In this document: positions 8,176 to 16,571 of the stretch, in pieces | Layout of the letters: every line of letters begins with the position of its first letter | Numbering within the stretch: the stretch's first letter is position 1 | Source of the DNA: Cytophagales bacterium | GTDB taxonomy: Bacteria > Bacteroidota > Bacteroidia > Cytophagales > Cyclobacteriaceae | DNA: 35,568 nucleotides | Assembly (NCBI GenBank): GCA_020403045.1 | Contig: JADBYK010000100.1 | Location: 1-35,568 of the forward strand | Direction: 5' to 3' | Program-made: the position numbers and the translations under genes | The notes under the pieces: generated by a model | What the model saw: the letters and a program-made list of their open reading frames with translations, nothing else | The model's database searches: none | What the model was told of the DNA's origin: nothing

Positions 8176-9036
8176 CTAAACGATTTTGTAGTTTTTGTAC
8201 TCGCCAATGCGGAAGCCGACAAGGCGCTTTATTCTCTCTTTGAACGAATATTTCTTTTTGGAAACATCAAAGTCAAAACTCCAATTTTTTTCATTGATCC
8301 GCTTAGCCATCACAGACGGGTGGGTGTCCAGAAAAAGCGCCAATGAATCAATTTGACTATAATCAAATTCAGTTGCCTTTGCCACATGTTCTTCTACCCA
8401 TTGATCATCGTGGTAGAAACTACTAAAAGCACGTTGTTTGTGCTGCATTGCACGAGGATCGCGCACCCAGCCATAGTGATAGATGAAAGCATCGATCAAT
8501 TTTACGCGGAGTTTCTTATTGGGTTCCTTTCGGAATCCTTGTGCATCGCGATAGGAAAAAATGCTCTTTTCGTTCCTAACGATTCGAATTTCCCTGCGGT
8601 ACCAATTCCAAGATTCCCCGACATAGTCATAAGATCCGTAAAAGTGTTTGTAGTGAAAAAGTAATCCGTCAACGGCCCGGTTCTCTTGGTACTTAGTCAT
8701 TGCCTGAAGAATGGTGTCGTAATACTTTTCATGTACGATTTCATCGGCTTGTATGTAGAAACACCAATCTACATCTGGTGAAATCGCATGAAAGGCTTTA
8801 TCGGTTTCAACCGCCAATACGCGGCCGCCCTCCCGGAGGCTATCATCCCAAATGGTATGGATGATTCTAATTTTAGGAGAGTTGATGGCAAGGATTAAAT
8901 CAAGCGTATTGTCTTCACTATTTCCAACTGCGACAATAAATTCATCACAAAGCGGCAGGACAGAAGTAATCGCCTCTACAATTGGGTAGTCGTATTTAAC
9001 TGCATTTCGGACGATGGTGAAGCCAGCGACTTTCAT
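8176..9036 (-). CDS. Glycosyltransferase family 2-like protein
   Basis: This is a protein of about 286 residues with a GT-A type fold. The N-terminus FTIVRNAVKYDYPIVEAITS and the segment FIVAVGNSEDNT give the nucleotide-binding core. The acidic motif QADEI, near residue 100, is in the position of the metal-binding DxD. It probably transfers a sugar to a surface glycan; donor and acceptor are unknown. ATG 9036 (MKVAGFTIVRN) is preferred over an upstream start at 9090, which would overlap the FkbM gene by 37 bp and add a tail not expected in the family. It is the last gene of the glycan cluster. Confidence 0.82.
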   Translation of the reverse strand: MKVAGFTIVRNAVKYDYPIVEAITSVLPLCDEFIVAVGNSEDNTLDLILAINSPKIRIIHTIWDDSLREGGRVLAVETDKAFHAISPDVDWCFYIQADEIVHEKYYDTILQAMTKYQENRAVDGLLFHYKHFYGSYDYVGESWNWYRREIRIVRNEKSIFSYRDAQGFRKEPNKKLRVKLIDAFIYHYGWVRDPRAMQHKQRAFSSFYHDDQWVEEHVAKATEFDYSQIDSLALFLDTHPSVMAKRINEKNWSFDFDVSKKKYSFKERIKRLVGFRIGEYKNYKIV

Positions 9037-9053
9037 TTGACCTCGATTGTGAA

Positions 9054-9740
9054 TTACTTTTTCTTGAAAACCTGTTTGAACTTCTTCCATCGGATTTTTG
9101 CTTCAGACAAACTAGTTTCCAGTTGATCGCTCAGTGATGACTTACCCAATTCATTTTTCATAAAAACCGTATCACTCGCGTCTTTAAACCAAAGGCTATA
9201 TTGGTTGTCACTCATCCATTGGGTGATTTCCTTGATAAAAGGGTTCGTATAGTATTTACCATGTGTTTCAACAGAAATAACTTTCGGCCTGCTTGTCAGG
9301 TGGTTGATCACATGCCACTCGCCCCCCTCAATATCCACAATTAAAAGGTCGATATCACCTTTATCTATTTCAGAAAAGACCACACATTTTACTTCAAAAC
9401 TATTGTCAATATCAACTTTGTATTTATCGTTGACAATGGCAGGGCTTGATTTAAGTTCAGAAATAAACGTGGAGGCGGCAGCTCGCGAGAGACGAACCGT
9501 GCCAGAGCTGGACCAAACCGCCACCGGGAAAATGGTCACGTAGTATTTTTTGAAATAGTCTTCCAAAATACTCACTGTTTTCGGATCAGCTTCCACCAGG
9601 CTTGCCCGGGTGCCCTCTTTGATAAAGTCAATAATGTTAGATGTCTGTGGCAGGTAGACCCCTACTTCGCACGCATGATCAATTGAAATATTCCTTGACT
9701 TTATCTTTCGATAAATTTTTTTTTGCTCTTTGTCGTTCAT
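9054..9740 (-). CDS. FkbM-family methyltransferase
   Basis: This is a SAM-dependent methyltransferase of about 228 residues with the FkbM layout. It has an N-terminal CEVGVYLPQTSNIIDF segment in the glycine-loop position, then SLVEADPKTV (acidic residue for SAM ribose) and LLIVDIEGGEWHVI, the family's most characteristic stretch. FkbM enzymes methylate hydroxyl groups, often on sugars, which suits the location in a glycan cluster. ATG 9740 overlaps the upstream methyltransferase stop by 4 bp (ATGA). A longer start at 9785 is unlikely. The substrate is unknown. Confidence 0.85.
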   Translation of the reverse strand: MNDKEQKKIYRKIKSRNISIDHACEVGVYLPQTSNIIDFIKEGTRASLVEADPKTVSILEDYFKKYYVTIFPVAVWSSSGTVRLSRAAASTFISELKSSPAIVNDKYKVDIDNSFEVKCVVFSEIDKGDIDLLIVDIEGGEWHVINHLTSRPKVISVETHGKYYTNPFIKEITQWMSDNQYSLWFKDASDTVFMKNELGKSSLSDQLETSLSEAKIRWKKFKQVFKKK

Positions 9741-10387
9741 TTTGGTCTCGCGATGGTAGCAAATTGTAGGTAACGAATATCCCAAAAACTTCCTAGGAAG
9801 AATAGGTTCCAGATGAATGGACGAATTGATTTGGTTGGGTTAATGCCTTCCATCTTCACCACTTCATAACCATTCGACTCGAACATTTTTCGAATGCTTC
9901 GATAGGTGAAAAAACGAAAATGGGTTTTGTCCATAATTCCACTATCGGTGTAATCCCAATTCTTATTAAAAAAGTAATCAAACAGATTTCTGAAGTACCG
10001 GATATTTGGAATAGAGCTGATCATGACGCCTTCTTTTTTCAGCTTATACCTCAGTTTACTAATGACTGTATAAGGGTCGATTAGGTGCTCGAGTACATCA
10101 TTGCAAATGATCACATCAAAATAGTTGTCAGGCAAACTAGTCAGTTGTTCGGCCACATCGCCCACCAGAACCTTCATCATTCTTTCTTGCGCAAGGTCAG
10201 CCTGTTCTTTCTCGTATTCAATGCCCCAAACTTCTAAAGCGCCTCGTGCTAAAAGTAATTCAGCAAAATTTCCATCACCGCAGCCAATCTCTAAGGTAAC
10301 CCTTGCATCAGAAGGTACAAACGGGAGCATTTCTTTGCGCACTACATTGAAATAGATTTCCGGTTTGGTCTTAATGTCGAAACTCAT
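9737..10387 (-). CDS. Class I SAM-dependent methyltransferase
   Basis: This 216-residue protein has a complete class I methyltransferase core. It has motif I LEIGCGDGNFAELLL, an acidic residue at GIEYEKEQ, then VLVGDVAEQL and the motif IICNDVLEHLIDPY. The C-terminal part (THFRFFTYRSIRKMFESNGYEV) is typical of Methyltransf_11/23 enzymes found in polysaccharide clusters. It probably modifies a sugar or a lipid-linked intermediate. It starts 3 bp after the GT2 gene and overlaps the FkbM gene, so the three are one transcription unit. Confidence 0.88.
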   Translation of the reverse strand: MSFDIKTKPEIYFNVVRKEMLPFVPSDARVTLEIGCGDGNFAELLLARGALEVWGIEYEKEQADLAQERMMKVLVGDVAEQLTSLPDNYFDVIICNDVLEHLIDPYTVISKLRYKLKKEGVMISSIPNIRYFRNLFDYFFNKNWDYTDSGIMDKTHFRFFTYRSIRKMFESNGYEVVKMEGINPTKSIRPFIWNLFFLGSFWDIRYLQFATIARPK

Positions 10388-10390
10388 TTT

Positions 10391-11371
10391 CTATAACTTA
10401 ATTACCTTTTGCCTATCAAGTTCTGAGCAAATATTTTTCACGACAATTTCCAGCGGCACTATTGAGCCACCAGATAGGGATTGAAATCTTTGTTTTGACT
10501 TTTTTACCTCAGATCGTTTTCCAAGGTAATTAAAAAAAGCAATATGGTACTTCCAGCGAAGGGCAATCGCTTGAACGATAAGAGTGATTGCTTGCCGAGA
10601 ATACCAAATCCATTTTGAGGTTGCATTCAAATGTAAAGAATGGAAAATGAGTTTGTTTCGTTGAGTCGTTATCCAAATCTTTCGTTTTTTGTTAAACTTA
10701 TTAATGGTAGTAGAAGCTGGATGTCGGCAAACAGCGCTGTGTTCATAATAGCACTTCCAGCCCAGTCTCCAGGCGCGCATTGATAAATCGGTGTCTTCGT
10801 AATAAAAAGGGGCAAAAATTTCATCGAAGCCGCCAAGTAAATTTAATTTTTCTCGATCTACCAACGCACCGCCACCCGAAACAAAGAGAGTAGTCACCAA
10901 TATAGAAGGGCTATCTATATAGAAATTGAAGGGCTGAATTTTTTTTGAAGCTAACAATAAAGGGTACTTTCCGGCATCTTGTATTTTATCATCACTCAAG
11001 CCAATAAAACGACCACTAACACCGAAGGTGTCCGGATGATCGAAATAGTGAAACAAATTTTCAAAAAAATCGGGAAGTAGAAAAACATCAGTGTTTAGCA
11101 AGAAGACAAGTTGCTTGGATGCTCGTGCGATTCCGCTATTGATCGTTGGTGAAAAACCGCGATTTATTTTTTGACAGACAATAATAACATCCTGGAAATT
11201 TTCTTTTAGAAAAGCGACCGACCCATCGGTGGAGGCATCATCGGACACGATTACTTCAAACTCAACGGCTGCTGTCTGAAGTGCTGCAAAAACAGAAGGT
11301 AAGTTGGCCGCCAGCAAATTTCTTCCATTATAGTTGGGAAGTACTACAGAAATGGATTTTTTGATATTCAA
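10391..11371 (-). CDS. Glycosyltransferase family 2 (rhamnosyltransferase-like)
   Basis: This 326-residue GT2 enzyme has the N-terminal SVVLPNYNGRNLLAANLPS and VIVSDDASTDGS (nucleotide binding), then LLNTDVFL as the DxD equivalent. GGFDEIFAPFYYEDTDLSMR holds the catalytic ED pair. The C-terminus, rich in basic and aromatic residues, may sit on the inner membrane. The closest functional class is O-antigen rhamnosyl- or related transferases, but sugar specificity cannot be read from the sequence. It lies 9 bp after the GT17 gene. Confidence 0.88.
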   Translation of the reverse strand: MNIKKSISVVLPNYNGRNLLAANLPSVFAALQTAAVEFEVIVSDDASTDGSVAFLKENFQDVIIVCQKINRGFSPTINSGIARASKQLVFLLNTDVFLLPDFFENLFHYFDHPDTFGVSGRFIGLSDDKIQDAGKYPLLLASKKIQPFNFYIDSPSILVTTLFVSGGGALVDREKLNLLGGFDEIFAPFYYEDTDLSMRAWRLGWKCYYEHSAVCRHPASTTINKFNKKRKIWITTQRNKLIFHSLHLNATSKWIWYSRQAITLIVQAIALRWKYHIAFFNYLGKRSEVKKSKQRFQSLSGGSIVPLEIVVKNICSELDRQKVIKL

Positions 11372-11380
11372 CGCGAATAA

Positions 11381-12202
11381 CTAGTTTAGTGGGTGGATGT
11401 ACTGCTGCAGTTTACTCTTGTTGTTGCGAATGTACTCGGGGAAGGTTTCATCGATTTCTTTAAAACGACATTGAATGTCTTGACCGAAAACGCTTTTGCC
11501 GTTTTCGATGAGTTCCTTTATTCTGTCAGGGCTCTTGAATTCATCTTTGTTGAATTCATCATGGCCAAAAGATTCAATTTTATAGATAATCTTATCTACG
11601 CCACCCAATGACGTAAAATGCCATCCGGCATCTTCAATTACTTTGTTTCCTTTGTACTTATTGATTTCTCTAAGTACACGAAGCTTTTTAACACTTTTGA
11701 AGTTTTTGTAATGAGTCATTACCGATCCATACCACCAAGCCGGTTGTTCGGAATTGGCTCGATCAACTTCAATGCAATTCAAGAAATAGTGATAGATTCT
11801 TTGCTGGAAAATAGTCACCCCTAAGTTCTCTTTATGTTCTAGCAAAAGCTTGGGCTTTGGGATCTCGTCCACATCCGAGAAGATGATCACATCGTCTGGA
11901 CTGCATTCTGTCAAGGCCTGTTTTACCTGATCTTTTTGGTGATGATCGTAATCCATTGCTTTGGGCGTCTTAAAGCGCGCGAAAAAAGTCGGATACTTGT
12001 CAACTATAACATGTCTTATTTTGTGATGAAATTTTTCAAATCTTTCTTTATTTTCTGCATAGTAAAGAGGTTTAGGTTTTTTTTGAAAAGTTTTGGTTGC
12101 CTCAACCAGCACAAATACATCTACGACAGGATCCAATTCGTTTAACCGAATTTCAAGTAGGTCCAGTTCATTAAAAAAGGAAAAGCAATCGTAAACTTTC
12201 AT
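11381..12202 (-). CDS. Glycosyltransferase family 17 (GnT-III-like)
   Basis: This 273-residue protein matches GT17, the family of eukaryotic beta-1,4-mannosyl-glycoprotein N-acetylglucosaminyltransferase III with bacterial members in surface polysaccharide loci. The family hallmarks are the N-terminal YDCFSFFNELDLLEIRL, the FVLVEATKTFQKKPKPLYY stretch, and IIFSDVDEIPKP carrying the acidic DxDE site. WHFTSLGG follows later. It probably adds an N-acetylhexosamine or similar sugar to an envelope glycan. It follows the GT2-GT9 fusion gene by 58 bp. Confidence 0.87.
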   Translation of the reverse strand: MKVYDCFSFFNELDLLEIRLNELDPVVDVFVLVEATKTFQKKPKPLYYAENKERFEKFHHKIRHVIVDKYPTFFARFKTPKAMDYDHHQKDQVKQALTECSPDDVIIFSDVDEIPKPKLLLEHKENLGVTIFQQRIYHYFLNCIEVDRANSEQPAWWYGSVMTHYKNFKSVKKLRVLREINKYKGNKVIEDAGWHFTSLGGVDKIIYKIESFGHDEFNKDEFKSPDRIKELIENGKSVFGQDIQCRFKEIDETFPEYIRNNKSKLQQYIHPLN

Positions 12203-12260
12203 CCATTTTTAAATTTTAAAGTGCCCAATAGATCGGAAACCATACCCATTTTTATTACGA

Positions 12261-14069
12261 CTAGCTTTGAAGGGCAGGCAGAGGATTATTTTCAATAATT
12301 GAATCTTTTCTCTTGGAAGCTAACAACAGGCGTGAAGCTACCTGAGATACAGTGATCATTCGTATACACTCGCAATTGTTGCTTTTTTTACAGTCAGAAC
12401 AATTCTTGTCAACAACGAGAAAAGTTGCATGTGTTCCAATTGGCCCCCATCGCCCGGGATGTATCGGTCTTATGGGAGGAAACAAACCGACACAAAACGT
12501 TCCAAGCGCGGCCGCCAGGTGAAGCACTCCGGTACCGGAAGCGACTAACCCATCAGCTTTGTTAATGAAGGCGCTCATTTCCTCTAAAGAAAACTTTCCC
12601 ATTAAATTATGAACGCCATCGGCCGTTAGCAATTCAGGCAGATCCTTTTGAATACTTAGTTCTTCCTCTTTTAGACCCGTGATAAAAAAGCGGAAACGTT
12701 CATTGGGCAGTTGTTTGACAAGCGCGTAGTAGTTGTCAAGGCCCCATTCTCTTCCATTTCCTTTTGATTTCGGATGAATGATTAAGTTGAATTTAGTCGG
12801 ATCAAGTAAATGACCAAAGTCCTTAGAAACGGCTTGTAAACCATAGTTGGAGATCAACTGTGGATAGTCGGGATTAGTCTTTAGTCGGAAGGGCCTCAGC
12901 AACTTAAAGTTCAGCTGACTTTCATGTAATTCAGAATTTAAACGACTAAAGTCAACCAACCGGTTACAATAAAACCAATTGAACAACCGATGAGCAGTGG
13001 CAACTCTGTTGGGGATCTTAAAACTCTTCGCCAGAACGGCTAATGCTTTATCCGGATAAACAAACAAGATCGTGTCTGCCTTAATGGAGGCAAGGAGTGA
13101 GGGACTCGTAAGTAGCTCTTCCCGATCTAGAAAATGATCGATATAAGTGCATTGTCTGATTACCGGCTCTGTGTATTTCTTTCCAATAAAGTAGATTTCG
13201 CTGTCTGGGATCGTTTTTTTTAAATAGCCGGCTATGGGCAGCGTAAGGATTATATCGCCCAGATTATCGGTTCTGCTAATGATGATACGTTTGCCAATTG
13301 CTGCCCTTTTATTGGCTTCATGTAGCTTCAAGTATTTGTAGAATACGTGGTTTGCTTCTGCAGCCGCTACCGCTAGTCCTTCGAAGCCATCTAAAAATCC
13401 GACTTTGATGAAGTAACTCTTGCAAAACGAGAAAAAAGTATGGCCAACTATTTTTGAAATAGACGTAAATCGTTTTCCTACATTCTCCTTTGCAAAAATG
13501 GATGAATACTGTTGAATCTTTGCGAGTGTTTCATGACCATCTTGGTAGGCCGTGTGCATCAGATCTCCCAGCAAATGCGTCACTTTGCTGTTCCTGGCAA
13601 GAATCACTTTATCGTGTGGGTTTTCTCCGCCCCAACTGCCGAATCGTTTATCCCAAAGACGTATTTTTTGATCTGGATACCAACTGCCGTGTTTTATACA
13701 TTTACCACCGTAGCTGGACAACCTATTCATTTTGTACGCATGACCTACCCACTGCTTTTTTGCAGTTATAATAGACTTTGCGAGTTGAATCGATAAATAT
13801 TCATCGGCATCAATAGCAAAGACATGGTCAAACGTGGCCAGTGATAGCGCGAAGTTTTTCTGTTGAATATGCCCCTCGAAAAGGTGCTCTACGAAATGAA
13901 CACCTTTCTCAAGGCAAATTTGCTTGGTTCTGTCTTTTGAGTAAGAATCTACCACGACAACCTCATCGGCAAATGGCTGCACCGAATCTATACATCGGCC
14001 AATGTTTTTCTCCTCATTGAACGTGATAATGATCACGCTTATCTGCACGGGTTTCTCCATTGGCGGCAA
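12261..14069 (-). CDS. GT2-GT9 fusion glycosyltransferase (WaaE-like plus heptosyltransferase-like)
   Basis: This 602-residue protein consists of two transferases joined in one frame. Residues about 9-250 are GT2 of the WaaE/KdtX type (SVIIITFNEEKNIGRCI, VVVVDSYSKDRT, and DADE at 87-90). Residues about 258-590 are GT9, the lipopolysaccharide heptosyltransferase family. The GT9 half starts at RIIISRTDNLGDIILTLPI and continues with IIHPKSKGNGREW and ASGTGVLHLAAALG. It ends in a cysteine cluster (CSDCKKSNNCECI) common in Bacteroidota relatives. Each half is close to full length, so both may be active, probably on successive steps of a lipopolysaccharide core. It is the first gene of the glycan cluster; ATG 14069 or 14060 could be the start. 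Confidence 0.88.
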   Translation of the reverse strand: MPPMEKPVQISVIIITFNEEKNIGRCIDSVQPFADEVVVVDSYSKDRTKQICLEKGVHFVEHLFEGHIQQKNFALSLATFDHVFAIDADEYLSIQLAKSIITAKKQWVGHAYKMNRLSSYGGKCIKHGSWYPDQKIRLWDKRFGSWGGENPHDKVILARNSKVTHLLGDLMHTAYQDGHETLAKIQQYSSIFAKENVGKRFTSISKIVGHTFFSFCKSYFIKVGFLDGFEGLAVAAAEANHVFYKYLKLHEANKRAAIGKRIIISRTDNLGDIILTLPIAGYLKKTIPDSEIYFIGKKYTEPVIRQCTYIDHFLDREELLTSPSLLASIKADTILFVYPDKALAVLAKSFKIPNRVATAHRLFNWFYCNRLVDFSRLNSELHESQLNFKLLRPFRLKTNPDYPQLISNYGLQAVSKDFGHLLDPTKFNLIIHPKSKGNGREWGLDNYYALVKQLPNERFRFFITGLKEEELSIQKDLPELLTADGVHNLMGKFSLEEMSAFINKADGLVASGTGVLHLAAALGTFCVGLFPPIRPIHPGRWGPIGTHATFLVVDKNCSDCKKSNNCECIRMITVSQVASRLLLASKRKDSIIENNPLPALQS

Positions 14070-14095
14070 GTTAGCCTCAAATAAAATAAATAAAA

Positions 14096-14128
14096 AATCT
14101 TGGTAGCGTCTATCAGCCTACCAAGATT
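14096..14128 (-). terminator. Rho-independent terminator (of the decayed vWA gene)
   Basis: A perfect 11-bp stem (AATCTTGGTAG / CTACCAAGATT at 14096-14106 and 14118-14128) has an 11-nt loop. On the minus strand it is followed by a run of T (TTTTTTATTTATTTT). It overlaps the last base of the vWA remnant's stop codon. It would isolate the glycan operon from transcription coming from that gene. Confidence 0.8.
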
Positions 14129-14410
14129 TACAACGCATTTTCGCGTTTTGCCAATGGCGTAGTTGCCGTTAAAAGATGTAGAAATTTTGATCAATACCCC
14201 TCTTTGTCGGTGCCCCTTGCCGCTTGCGCAAGTTCTGCCGTCTCTTCTACACTAAAGCCTTTCACCTATTCCGATTCACGTAAGATCTTATCGAATGCGG
14301 CCACAGTCTTCTTTGGAAGTTACTTTGCCCGAAATCACTTTTTCCTCAGGAGCCATGAACCCAAGGGAAAGCATTAAAAGAACAATCAACATCGAAAATT
14401 GCTTTTTCAT
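14128..14410 (-). pseudogene. Remnant of a von Willebrand A (YfbK-type) domain protein with large internal deletion
   Basis: A start at 14410 gives a signal peptide (MKKQFSMLIVLLMLSLGFMA) and the first residues of a CarboxypepD_reg domain (PEEKVISGKVTSKED), then the frame shifts near 14305-14312. In the new frame the sequence reads TVAAFDKILRESE, a TAG at 14266-14268, VKGFSVEETAELAQAARGT, DKEGY, a TGA at 14191-14193, then SKFLHLLTATTPLAKREN. This matches from memory the extreme C-terminus of YfbK-like vWA proteins (LLRxSE..KG..., GYRAEFI-LV). The two stops fit single changes from TAT/TAC and CGA. Several hundred codons, including the vWA domain itself, are gone. The gene diverges from the ECF sigma gene at 14492, the usual layout of this family in Bacteroidota. 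Its terminator is still intact. Confidence 0.8.
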
Positions 14411-14491
14411 AACTTAGATAGTTTAAATTGTATGATGAGATGCAGCTATCTTTCGGTTTCCATAAAAGAATCTAGAAATTTGAATTAACAC

Positions 14492-15067
14492 GTGCCGAGT
14501 CATTCACATACGGATACGGAACTACTTCGACTTTATAAAGAGTCTGGAGAATTGAAGTATTGGGGAGAATTGTATACCCGCTACACCTCGCTTTTATATG
14601 GCGTTTGTCTGAAGTACTTAAAAGATAGGGATGAGGCAAAGGATGCGATGATGCAGCTTTTTGAAAAACTCGTGACCACCCTATTAACCCATGACGTAGA
14701 AAACTTCAAGAGTTGGCTTTATGTAACGGCTCGAAATCATTGCTTGATGCAGCTACGCGCCCAGAATGCAAAGCCCTCCTTCAGAGGCTTTACGGAGGGC
14801 AAGCAGGGATTTTCACCCGAATTTGTGGAAAACCAGTTCTTACTGCATCTCGATGAAGAGCCTGAAATGGAGCAAAATCTTAGTAAATTGGAGAAGTGTA
14901 TCGATAAGTTAGATAATGATCAGCAGCTATGCGTTCGATTGTTTTATTTACAGGAACGATGTTACAAGGATGTAACCGGGCTAACCGGGTTTGACTTGAA
15001 TAAGGTGAAGAGTTATATCCAAAACGGCAAACGAAATTTGAAAATTTGTATGGAGCAAAATGAATGA
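14492..15067 (+). CDS. ECF-type RNA polymerase sigma factor
   Basis: This 191-residue sigma-70 family protein shows region 2 at CLKYLKDRDEAKDAMMQLFE and SWLYVTARNHCLMQLRA, and region 4 at LDNDQQLCVRLFYLQERCYK and DLNKVKSYIQNGKRNL. The start is GTG at 14492; no ATG lies in frame nearby. It overlaps the next gene by 8 bp, whose N-terminus looks like its membrane anti-sigma. It diverges from the decayed vWA gene. A weak promoter candidate (TTG at 14428, TATCTTTC at 14447) precedes it. Confidence 0.9.
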   Translation: MPSHSHTDTELLRLYKESGELKYWGELYTRYTSLLYGVCLKYLKDRDEAKDAMMQLFEKLVTTLLTHDVENFKSWLYVTARNHCLMQLRAQNAKPSFRGFTEGKQGFSPEFVENQFLLHLDEEPEMEQNLSKLEKCIDKLDNDQQLCVRLFYLQERCYKDVTGLTGFDLNKVKSYIQNGKRNLKICMEQNE

Positions 15068-16466
15068 TTGGAAAGACGATATTGAAAAATACAGGAAGGG
15101 AGAACTAACCCCCAACGAGATGTACTCGTTGGAAAAAAAAGCATTGTCTGATCCTTTTCTGGCAGATGCCCTAGAGGGTGCTGAAACGATTTCCGCCAAG
15201 GATTTCTCAGAGGATATGAATGAATTGAAAAAATCCATTCAATATCAGACCGAACAGAAAAGTGTAGTGTCTTTTGGGCAAACTAAAATGACTTCTGAGG
15301 CTGCCCAGAAAAAAGTGAGCAAAGAACAGACACTAGTTGGCGAGGGAAAGCGCACAAGCAAATGGGTTTGGCCGTTGCGAATAGCGGCTTCACTTTTTAT
15401 CATGCTGGGCATTTTTTGGGTGGCAAATCAGTTGATTCCAAACGAAGAAAAAGAGAACCTTGCCCTTACAAAAGACGCGGATACAAAAAAGGAAATGCCT
15501 GTACCATCGCAGAAGGTACCCGATTCTATTGATGCCGTTCGACAACCAGTTGCTTCACCGCCATCAAAGTTATTAGTTGAAAAACCAAAACAGATTTCCG
15601 CAGGCAAATCGATAGAAAACGTTGCAAAAGGATCGGAGCCGGTTGCAGCTTCTGAAGAGGGAGAAAGACAAGCTGCTTTAATGAATAAGGCTGAAGATAA
15701 AAAGGCTGCAAAGGAATTTAGAGAGGAAAACGAACCAAAGGTGACCGAGTTGGCAAAGCCCGAAAGCGTGGCCTCCGCTCAGCCGATCGCACCAACGAAC
15801 AAAAGTACAATTGACATAGCTGCTGCTGATCAAGGCTCAAGGAAAAAAAGTCTTGACGGGCAACTCATTCGTGGCCAAGTAGTATCTTCGGAGGATGGGC
15901 AGCCTTTGCCCGGAGTGAATGTAGTTATACGAGGTACTACAGATGGTGCTGTAACGGACATCAATGGTAAGTATCAGGTAGCCGTTGAAGCCATCAACCC
16001 TACACTTGTTTTTTCTTTTGTGGGATTTCAGACCAAAACTGTGCCGGTAGGCAGCCAGAAAGACGTAAATATAAATTTGGGTCCGGATCTTACGCAGCTT
16101 AGTGAAGTAGTGGTTACAGGTGTAGCAGCCCGTGACGATAGTCAAACCCCTCCCGTTGTTAGATTAGCAGAGCCAGCTGGAGGCCGCAAGGCATATGATA
16201 AATACCTGGAGAATAGTCTACGTTATCCGGTTGAAGCAATAACAAAAAAAATAAAGGGAAGAGTGACTGTTAAGTTTACCGTTCGAACAGATGGTGCACT
16301 CGATGAATTCAGCGTGATCAAAAGCTTGGGTTATGGTTGTGATGAGGAGGTATTGCGACTTGTAAAAGAAGGGCCCAGCTGGTCGCCTACGCTCGAAGAC
16401 AATGTGCCGGTGGAAAGTGAGGTTTTAGTCAAAGTGCGTTTTGATCCTTCGAAGGCGAAGCAGTAG
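15060..16466 (+). CDS. Membrane protein: anti-sigma-like N-terminus, CarboxypepD_reg domain, TonB C-terminal domain
   Basis: This 468-residue protein has four parts. Residues 1-65 are acidic and helical (DDIEKYRKGELTPNEMYSLE), resembling the cytoplasmic part of Bacteroidota anti-sigma proteins. Residues about 103-126 are one membrane helix (WPLRIAASLFIMLGIFWV). A long Lys/Glu/Pro/Ala-rich periplasmic stretch leads to a CarboxypepD_reg-like domain (about 268-350; GQPLPGVNVVIRGTTDGA). The end is a TonB C-terminal domain (about 375-466; GRVTVKFTVRTDGALDEFSV, then a conserved cysteine in GYGCDEEVLRL). It is coupled to the sigma gene by an 8-bp overlap, so it probably controls that sigma factor while contacting outer-membrane partners. 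The missing vWA partner makes its present role uncertain. Confidence 0.88.
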   Translation: MNDWKDDIEKYRKGELTPNEMYSLEKKALSDPFLADALEGAETISAKDFSEDMNELKKSIQYQTEQKSVVSFGQTKMTSEAAQKKVSKEQTLVGEGKRTSKWVWPLRIAASLFIMLGIFWVANQLIPNEEKENLALTKDADTKKEMPVPSQKVPDSIDAVRQPVASPPSKLLVEKPKQISAGKSIENVAKGSEPVAASEEGERQAALMNKAEDKKAAKEFREENEPKVTELAKPESVASAQPIAPTNKSTIDIAAADQGSRKKSLDGQLIRGQVVSSEDGQPLPGVNVVIRGTTDGAVTDINGKYQVAVEAINPTLVFSFVGFQTKTVPVGSQKDVNINLGPDLTQLSEVVVTGVAARDDSQTPPVVRLAEPAGGRKAYDKYLENSLRYPVEAITKKIKGRVTVKFTVRTDGALDEFSVIKSLGYGCDEEVLRLVKEGPSWSPTLEDNVPVESEVLVKVRFDPSKAKQ

Positions 16467-16571
16467 ACTCCAACTTTCCTTTTAACCTGACTGATTGCCA
16501 GCATTCATCTAATCGCATGGAAAATTCATTATTATTTATACTTTTAGGGCTACTAACTTAATTCGAATTGC

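Noticed and set aside
9036-9090. Longer start of the GT2-like gene, and a similar longer start of the FkbM gene to 9785
   Set aside because: Both would add sequence foreign to the families and long overlaps with the preceding gene.
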